Shown: piece by piece, positions 7,080-10,607 of the stretch | How positions within the stretch are numbered: position 1 is the first letter of the stretch | Layout: every line of letters begins with the position of its first letter | Source of the DNA: Pseudomonadota bacterium | GTDB lineage: Bacteria > Pseudomonadota > Gammaproteobacteria > SZUA-229 | DNA length: 10,607 bases | Assembly: GCA_030836935.1 (NCBI GenBank) | Contig: JAUPMA010000141.1 | Coordinates: 1 to 10,607 of the forward strand | Direction of reading: 5' to 3' | Made by a program: the position numbers and the translations under genes | The notes under the pieces: model-generated | Told to the model about the DNA's origin: nothing | What the model saw: the letters and a program-made list of their open reading frames with translations, nothing else | The model's database searches: none

Positions 7080-7424
7080 ATGAACAGAAGACGGCTATCC
7101 CTGCTATTCATTTTTACCGCCATCAGTGCGCTGTACTTTCTTGCAGTGCTGCGCTCGCAACCGGGCCTGTCAGACCAGCCGCTGGTACTGCACACCACCC
7201 CGCCGGAAATCATTATGTTTGGCACGCAAAGTTGCGGATATTGCCGGCAGGCCAGACAGTTTTTTGAGAAACATCATCTGCCTTATACCGAACGCGATAT
7301 TGAAGCATCCGACGAACACAGAAAAAATTTTGACTTGCTGGGTGGCCGTGGCACGCCCCTGCTCATTATCAACAGGCAGCTGCTTCATGGTTTTGACGAA
7401 CAGGCGGTGCGCAAGGCGCTGTAA
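7080..7424 (+). CDS. Membrane-anchored glutaredoxin-like thiol-disulfide protein
   Basis: A 114-aa protein. Basic residues (NRRR) precede a single hydrophobic segment (~6-24), which acts as an N-terminal anchor or uncleaved signal, so the rest should face the periplasm. A compact thioredoxin-fold domain (~42-114) carries the redox motif C52GYC55 after a short beta strand (EIIMFGTQS), the LPYTERDIE block after helix 1, the cis-proline motif GTP (91-93) and GFDE (104-107); this order is that of glutaredoxins. Glutaredoxins are usually cytoplasmic and ~85 aa; the extra N-terminus is the membrane segment. A role in thiol-disulfide exchange in the periplasm, for example for cytochrome or copper-protein maturation, is inference. 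It has no strong Shine-Dalgarno. It converges on the pentapeptide-repeat gene with only 4 nt between the stop codons, with no evident terminator between them. Confidence 0.85.
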   Translation: MNRRRLSLLFIFTAISALYFLAVLRSQPGLSDQPLVLHTTPPEIIMFGTQSCGYCRQARQFFEKHHLPYTERDIEASDEHRKNFDLLGGRGTPLLIINRQLLHGFDEQAVRKAL

Positions 7425-7428
7425 CAGG

Positions 7429-8166
7429 TTAGCGGCAACGTCCCACCGCATCGGCGCGGCAACGCGAAAAATCAATCCAGCTGGCGTCGCTTAATATGGC
7501 CTTGTCGAAAACCGCGCCATCGATTACGGCTTCGCGAAATGTCGACCGGGTTAAATCAGCTGAACCAAAATCGGCATCGGTCAAATTGGTCTTGTCGAAT
7601 TCACAACGCAAAAATCGGCTCCCGCGCAATATGGCCGATTCAAATGACGACTCGGCAAAACTTGCCCGCTCCGCCTCGGCCCTTACAAAACTTGCATCAT
7701 GCAAATAGGTACGCAGGAATCTTGCGCCATTAAGCACAGCCGCATCAAAGACGGCCTTTTCGGCATTGGCTTCATAGAATCTGGCATCAACAAGCCGTGC
7801 GCGGGTAAAGTTTGCCCTGACCAGGCTGGCACGACTGAAACTGACTCCATCCATTTTTGCATCCGTAAAATCAGCCTGTTCCGCAACGACAGAAACCAGC
7901 CGCGCATCTTTCAGCATGGCGCCATTGAATCTGGCACCACGGATACTGGCCGAACCCAGATCAGCATTGCCGAGTTTTGCCGACGAAAAATCCGCACCTT
8001 GCAGATTGGCGCGAGTCAGGATGGCACCATGCAAATCCATTGATGCGAAATTCTGGCCTGATTTGTCGCAACCGGACCAGTTAACACCGGGCGCCGGTGC
8101 ATCACTGCATGCCGCACCGGCCGTTTGCTGAATTACCAGGCAAAATACTATCAATATTATTTTCAT
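7429..8166 (-). CDS. Secreted pentapeptide-repeat protein
   Basis: With the ATG at 8166 this is a 245-aa protein. I chose that start because it gives a good signal peptide (MKIILIVFCLVIQQTAGA, residues 1-18) and has AGGA upstream, though at a long 12-nt spacing; the frame stays open to 8238, but upstream starts would bury the signal. No lipobox is present. The mature N-terminus has C20 and C33 around PGVNWSG. From about residue 38 to 232 runs an unbroken series of about 39 five-residue units of the A(D/N)LXX type (ANLQG, ADFSS, ADLGS, ANFTR, ADLTR), with L/F/I/M or occasionally A at the centre. The family folds as a right-handed four-sided beta-helix, here almost ten turns. The C-terminal tail has two more cysteines (CRADAVGRC). 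No enzymatic motif is seen. Export separates it from gyrase-protecting Qnr/MfpA relatives; a periplasmic structural or binding role is inference. Confidence 0.88.
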   Translation of the reverse strand: MKIILIVFCLVIQQTAGAACSDAPAPGVNWSGCDKSGQNFASMDLHGAILTRANLQGADFSSAKLGNADLGSASIRGARFNGAMLKDARLVSVVAEQADFTDAKMDGVSFSRASLVRANFTRARLVDARFYEANAEKAVFDAAVLNGARFLRTYLHDASFVRAEAERASFAESSFESAILRGSRFLRCEFDKTNLTDADFGSADLTRSTFREAVIDGAVFDKAILSDASWIDFSRCRADAVGRCR

Positions 8167-8226
8167 CGTACTGCGGTTTCCTGCCAGACAGAAATCCGGC
8201 ATTTTCAAACAAGTCACCAACTTAAT

Positions 8227-8247
8227 CTGATATCCCATAATAATCAG
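8227..8247. promoter_or_regulatory. Dyad CTGAT-N11-ATCAG in the divergent region before hpnC
   Basis: Perfect 5-bp arms at 8227-8231 and 8243-8247 flank an 11-nt AT-rich centre, matching the T-N11-A spacing known for LysR-type regulator sites. It lies between the pentapeptide-repeat gene and hpnC, just before a possible -10 (TATACA 8260-8265 or TACAAT 8262-8267) on the + strand that lacks a clear -35. Arms this short can occur by chance, and no regulator gene is adjacent. Confidence 0.2.
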
Positions 8248-8359
8248 TCATGCAGAAAGTATACAATAACCCGATTCATTGAGCCCTACGGCAGATGCTC
8301 TGCATAAAATGATTTTCCGAAAAATACGCAAACAAACCCGAAACCGCACAGCCATCAAC

Positions 8360-9211
8360 ATGACATCCCGGAATCTGCATGCAGCCTACCAGTATTGCCA
8401 GAATATGGCGCGCATGCATTATGAAAACTTTCCTGTTGCATCATTGATCCTGCCGCACCAGCTGAGAAAACATGTAGCGGCCATTTATGTTTTTGCACGC
8501 ATGGCAGATGATCTGGCCGACGAAGGACAGCAATCTGCCATGAATCGCCTGCAAGCCTTGCAGGACATGGATAACGCCGTAAAAAAATGTTTGGCGAACC
8601 CCGCTTCAGATGAACCTGTTTATCTGGCCCTGGCCGACACCATCCAGCGCTTTAACCTGCCGGTTGAATTATTCAGCGACCTGATCAGTGCCTTCAGCCA
8701 GGATATTACAAAAAAGCGTTATGCCACCTTTAACGATTTGCTGGATTATTGCCGGCGTTCTGCCAACCCGGTGGGAAGGCTGATGTTGCATTTATACAAA
8801 CAGGCAGATGCTGATTCCTGCCATCTTTCGGATAATATATGCACTGCATTGCAGCTCATCAATTTTTTCCAGGATCTGCATCAGGACTATCACGAAATGG
8901 GGCGCATCTACATTCCGCTTCAGGACATGACAGCCTGTGGTGTGACAGAACAGCATTTTCAACAGGCAATCAGCGATCATTCAATGCAGCGTCTCATGCA
9001 GATTCAGTATCAGCGTGCAGCCGGTTTGTTGCAGCGTGGCGCAAGACTGGGTAAACAGCTGCATGGCAGATCCGGCCTTGAAACCCGGCTGATTATTGCA
9101 GGCGGTGAACGCATCCTGCACAAACTGGAAAAACAGGAAAATCCGTTCAGCCGGCCAAGACTGAATCTCAACGACAAACTCTGGATGCTGAAAACAGCAC
9201 TGCTGCCATGA
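8360..9211 (+). CDS. hpnC: Hydroxysqualene synthase HpnC
   Basis: A 283-aa member of the squalene/phytoene synthase family. In the established HpnCDE route, HpnC converts presqualene diphosphate to hydroxysqualene. Seen: YENFPVASLILPHQLR near the N-terminus, typical of HpnC; first Asp-rich motif ARMADDLADEG (D50, D51, D54); second Asp-rich region FFQDLHQDYHEMGRIYIP (D172, D176), both expected to bind Mg-diphosphate. I chose the ATG at 8360 because family proteins begin a few residues before the conserved AYQYC region. The frame is open further upstream (TTG at 8279, ATG at 8309), but the extra residues are basic and unlike the family; none of the starts has a clear Shine-Dalgarno. The stop overlaps the hpnD start as ATGA (9208-9211), so the two are translationally coupled. 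Acts in the cytoplasm or at the inner membrane. Confidence 0.93.
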   Translation: MTSRNLHAAYQYCQNMARMHYENFPVASLILPHQLRKHVAAIYVFARMADDLADEGQQSAMNRLQALQDMDNAVKKCLANPASDEPVYLALADTIQRFNLPVELFSDLISAFSQDITKKRYATFNDLLDYCRRSANPVGRLMLHLYKQADADSCHLSDNICTALQLINFFQDLHQDYHEMGRIYIPLQDMTACGVTEQHFQQAISDHSMQRLMQIQYQRAAGLLQRGARLGKQLHGRSGLETRLIIAGGERILHKLEKQENPFSRPRLNLNDKLWMLKTALLP

Positions 9212-10092
9212 CACCTGATGAATACTGCCAATTCACCGCATCGCGCAGCGGCTCCAGTTTTTATTACAGCTTCAGATTTCTGCCCGCCTTGCAACGACGC
9301 GCCATGACTGCACTGTATGCTTTTTGCCGTGAAGTCGATGACGTAGTGGATGAATGCAATGATGAAAACATAGCCCGTGCAAAACTGGACTGGTGGCGGG
9401 AAGAGATTGGCAGACTCTTTAACAACACACCGCAACACAAGGTTACACAGGCGCTTCTGCCCATGCTTGAACAATTCAATTTACCGGAAGAATATTTCCG
9501 CGAAATCATTGATGGCATGGAAATGGATCTCACCCGGCATGAATACCCGAACTTCAGGGATCTGAATCTGTACTGTTATCGGGTTGCCAGTGTTGTCGGC
9601 CTGTTATCAGCAGAAATTTTCGGTTTCAGCAATCGACTGACATTACGCTATGCACAGGACCTTGGCACCGCCTTCCAGTTAACCAACATCCTGCGTGACG
9701 TGCGCGAAGATGCAGCGCGTGGCCGTTATTATATTCCGCAGGATGAAATGCAACAGTTTGGCATTACCCGCCAGGATCTCAATCGCCCGGTTACATCAGA
9801 CAAGGTGGTAGCCCTGTTGCAATTCCAGGCCAACCGCGCACGCGATTTTTACAACAAGGCCATGGCTGAATTGCCGGATGAAGATCGTTACAGGCAACGC
9901 AGCGGTTTGATCATGTCGCACATTTACCAGACTCTGCTCGATGAAATCGAGCAGGATGGTTTTCGCGTTCTGGAACACAAAATAAAATTGCCGCCATTGC
10001 GCAAACTCTGGCTGGCCTGGTCTGCTGCAAGAAACGAAAATCGCCTGCACAAAAAATATCTGCGATCACTCCGGTCGAATTCAGCATCATGA
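9208..10092 (+). CDS. hpnD: Presqualene diphosphate synthase HpnD
   Basis: A 294-aa squalene/phytoene synthase family protein. HpnD joins two farnesyl diphosphates into presqualene diphosphate, the first committed step of this route. Seen: SGSSFYYSFRFLP near the N-terminus, characteristic of HpnD; ALYAFCREVDDVVDE with Asp motif D44, D45, D48; LDWWREEI; and the second motif NILRDVREDAARGRYYIP (D164, D168). Length and motif spacing are normal. It has no Shine-Dalgarno of its own; its ATG overlaps the hpnC stop, and its TGA overlaps the ATG of hpnE (10089-10092), so expression depends on re-initiation within one operon. The distinction from phytoene synthase (CrtB) rests mainly on the order hpnC-hpnD-hpnE. 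Confidence 0.95.
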   Translation: MTPDEYCQFTASRSGSSFYYSFRFLPALQRRAMTALYAFCREVDDVVDECNDENIARAKLDWWREEIGRLFNNTPQHKVTQALLPMLEQFNLPEEYFREIIDGMEMDLTRHEYPNFRDLNLYCYRVASVVGLLSAEIFGFSNRLTLRYAQDLGTAFQLTNILRDVREDAARGRYYIPQDEMQQFGITRQDLNRPVTSDKVVALLQFQANRARDFYNKAMAELPDEDRYRQRSGLIMSHIYQTLLDEIEQDGFRVLEHKIKLPPLRKLWLAWSAARNENRLHKKYLRSLRSNSAS

Positions 10093-10607
10093 ATTCAGTA
10101 ACCATCATCGGCGCCGGCTGGGCTGGCCTGGCAGCGGCCGTTGAATTATCGCGCCACAATATTCCGGTTACTGTCTACGAATCCGCCAGACAGATTGGTG
10201 GCCGTGCGCGTGATGTTGAAATCAATAAGGTGACTCTGGATAACGGCCAGCATCTGATGATCGGCGGCTACAACCAGCTGCTTTCGCTGCTCGGCATTAT
10301 TGGCGTCAGGGAGTCCGATGTATTTCATCGCACAGAACAGCACATCTGCCTGCTGGATGTACCATCCGGAAGAATTGTGTTTGATCTGGAACTGCCGCAC
10401 TGGCCAGCCCCATTTAATCTGATTGGCGGATTGCTGAAATGCCCGTCACTCTGCACAAAAGATAAAGCCATAACTTTATGGCGATTCAATCAGATGCTGA
10501 ATAATCCGCTGCTGGAGGATATTTCCGTAACTCAATGGTTGCAACGGGCAGAGTTGCCTCATGCCTATGTCGATTATTTATTAAAGCCATTGTGCCTGGC
10601 CGCACTC
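10089..10607 (+). CDS. hpnE: Hydroxysqualene dehydroxylase HpnE, N-terminal part (3' end outside window)
   Basis: 173 codons are open from the ATG at 10089 to the window edge. HpnE is a flavoprotein that reduces hydroxysqualene to squalene, the third step of the HpnCDE route. Seen: the N-terminal dinucleotide-binding motif IIGAGWAGLAAAVEL (GxGxxG, residues 8-13), an acidic residue at the end of strand 2 (VTVYES), the following IGGRAR block that contacts FAD in amine-oxidase-type flavoenzymes, and DNGQHLMIGGY, a conserved HpnE feature. No frameshift is seen. It starts inside the hpnD stop codon (ATGA). The missing C-terminus should carry the rest of the FAD and substrate domains. A squalene-hopene cyclase gene would be expected on the same replicon, but is not in view. 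Confidence 0.93.
   Translation, partial: MNSVTIIGAGWAGLAAAVELSRHNIPVTVYESARQIGGRARDVEINKVTLDNGQHLMIGGYNQLLSLLGIIGVRESDVFHRTEQHICLLDVPSGRIVFDLELPHWPAPFNLIGGLLKCPSLCTKDKAITLWRFNQMLNNPLLEDISVTQWLQRAELPHAYVDYLLKPLCLAAL

Noticed and set aside
7215-7240. Sigma-54-like promoter TGGCAC...TTGC
   Set aside because: The GG-to-GC spacing is 11 rather than 10 nt and the sequence lies inside the glutaredoxin-like gene, coding for its active-site region.
8167-8238. Longer N-terminus for the pentapeptide-repeat protein (start at 8238)
   Set aside because: It would place 24 extra residues before an evident signal peptide, and no ribosome-binding site precedes it.
8279-8359. Upstream TTG or ATG start for hpnC
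   Set aside because: The added 27 residues are basic, do not resemble the family N-terminus and overlap the likely promoter and leader region.

Overview
The window comes from a Gram-negative bacterium. Secreted c-type cytochromes, a TonB-dependent outer-membrane receptor, a c-di-GMP enzyme with a periplasmic sensor and an hpnCDE squalene cluster all fit Pseudomonadota. The protein style and moderate-to-high GC lean towards the beta/gamma side, but no 16S or other marker is present, so that placement is inference. The first ~7 kb looks richer in G/C-ending codons than the hpn genes at the right end.

Layout. (1) 1-1488, + strand: the C-terminal part of a NapA/NasA-like molybdopterin oxidoreductase, followed after 13 nt by a small secreted tetraheme cytochrome c. 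Together they look like a periplasmic molybdoenzyme and its electron-transfer partner. A strong hairpin ends this unit. (2) 1766-4528, + strand: a 920-aa membrane protein with a periplasmic helical domain, PAS, GGDEF and EAL domains, all key catalytic residues present. (3) 4529-4753: a 69-bp element with perfect 21-bp inverted arms, then a good intrinsic terminator. (4) 4754-6769, - strand: a TonB-dependent receptor of unknown ligand, with a Fur-box-like sequence just upstream of its start. (5) 6770-7079: a 310-bp gap without a gene. (6) 7080-7424, + strand: a membrane-anchored glutaredoxin-like protein, convergent with (7) 7429-8166, - strand: a secreted pentapeptide-repeat protein with about 39 in-register repeats. 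(8) 8360-10607, + strand: hpnC, hpnD and the start of hpnE, coupled by two ATGA overlaps and making squalene for hopanoids (or other C30 terpenoids).

How the parts relate. The molybdoenzyme and cytochrome form one unit, and hpnCDE forms another. The remaining genes are single units in alternating orientation. The least ordinary feature is the NapA-like enzyme paired with a bis-histidine-type tetraheme cytochrome instead of the usual diheme NapB. Next to it sits a c-di-GMP enzyme whose periplasmic domain carries two ERG motifs like those of nitrate-sensing NIT domains. Neither the substrate nor the functional link can be proven from sequence alone. I found no tRNA, rRNA, CRISPR array, transposase or phage gene.
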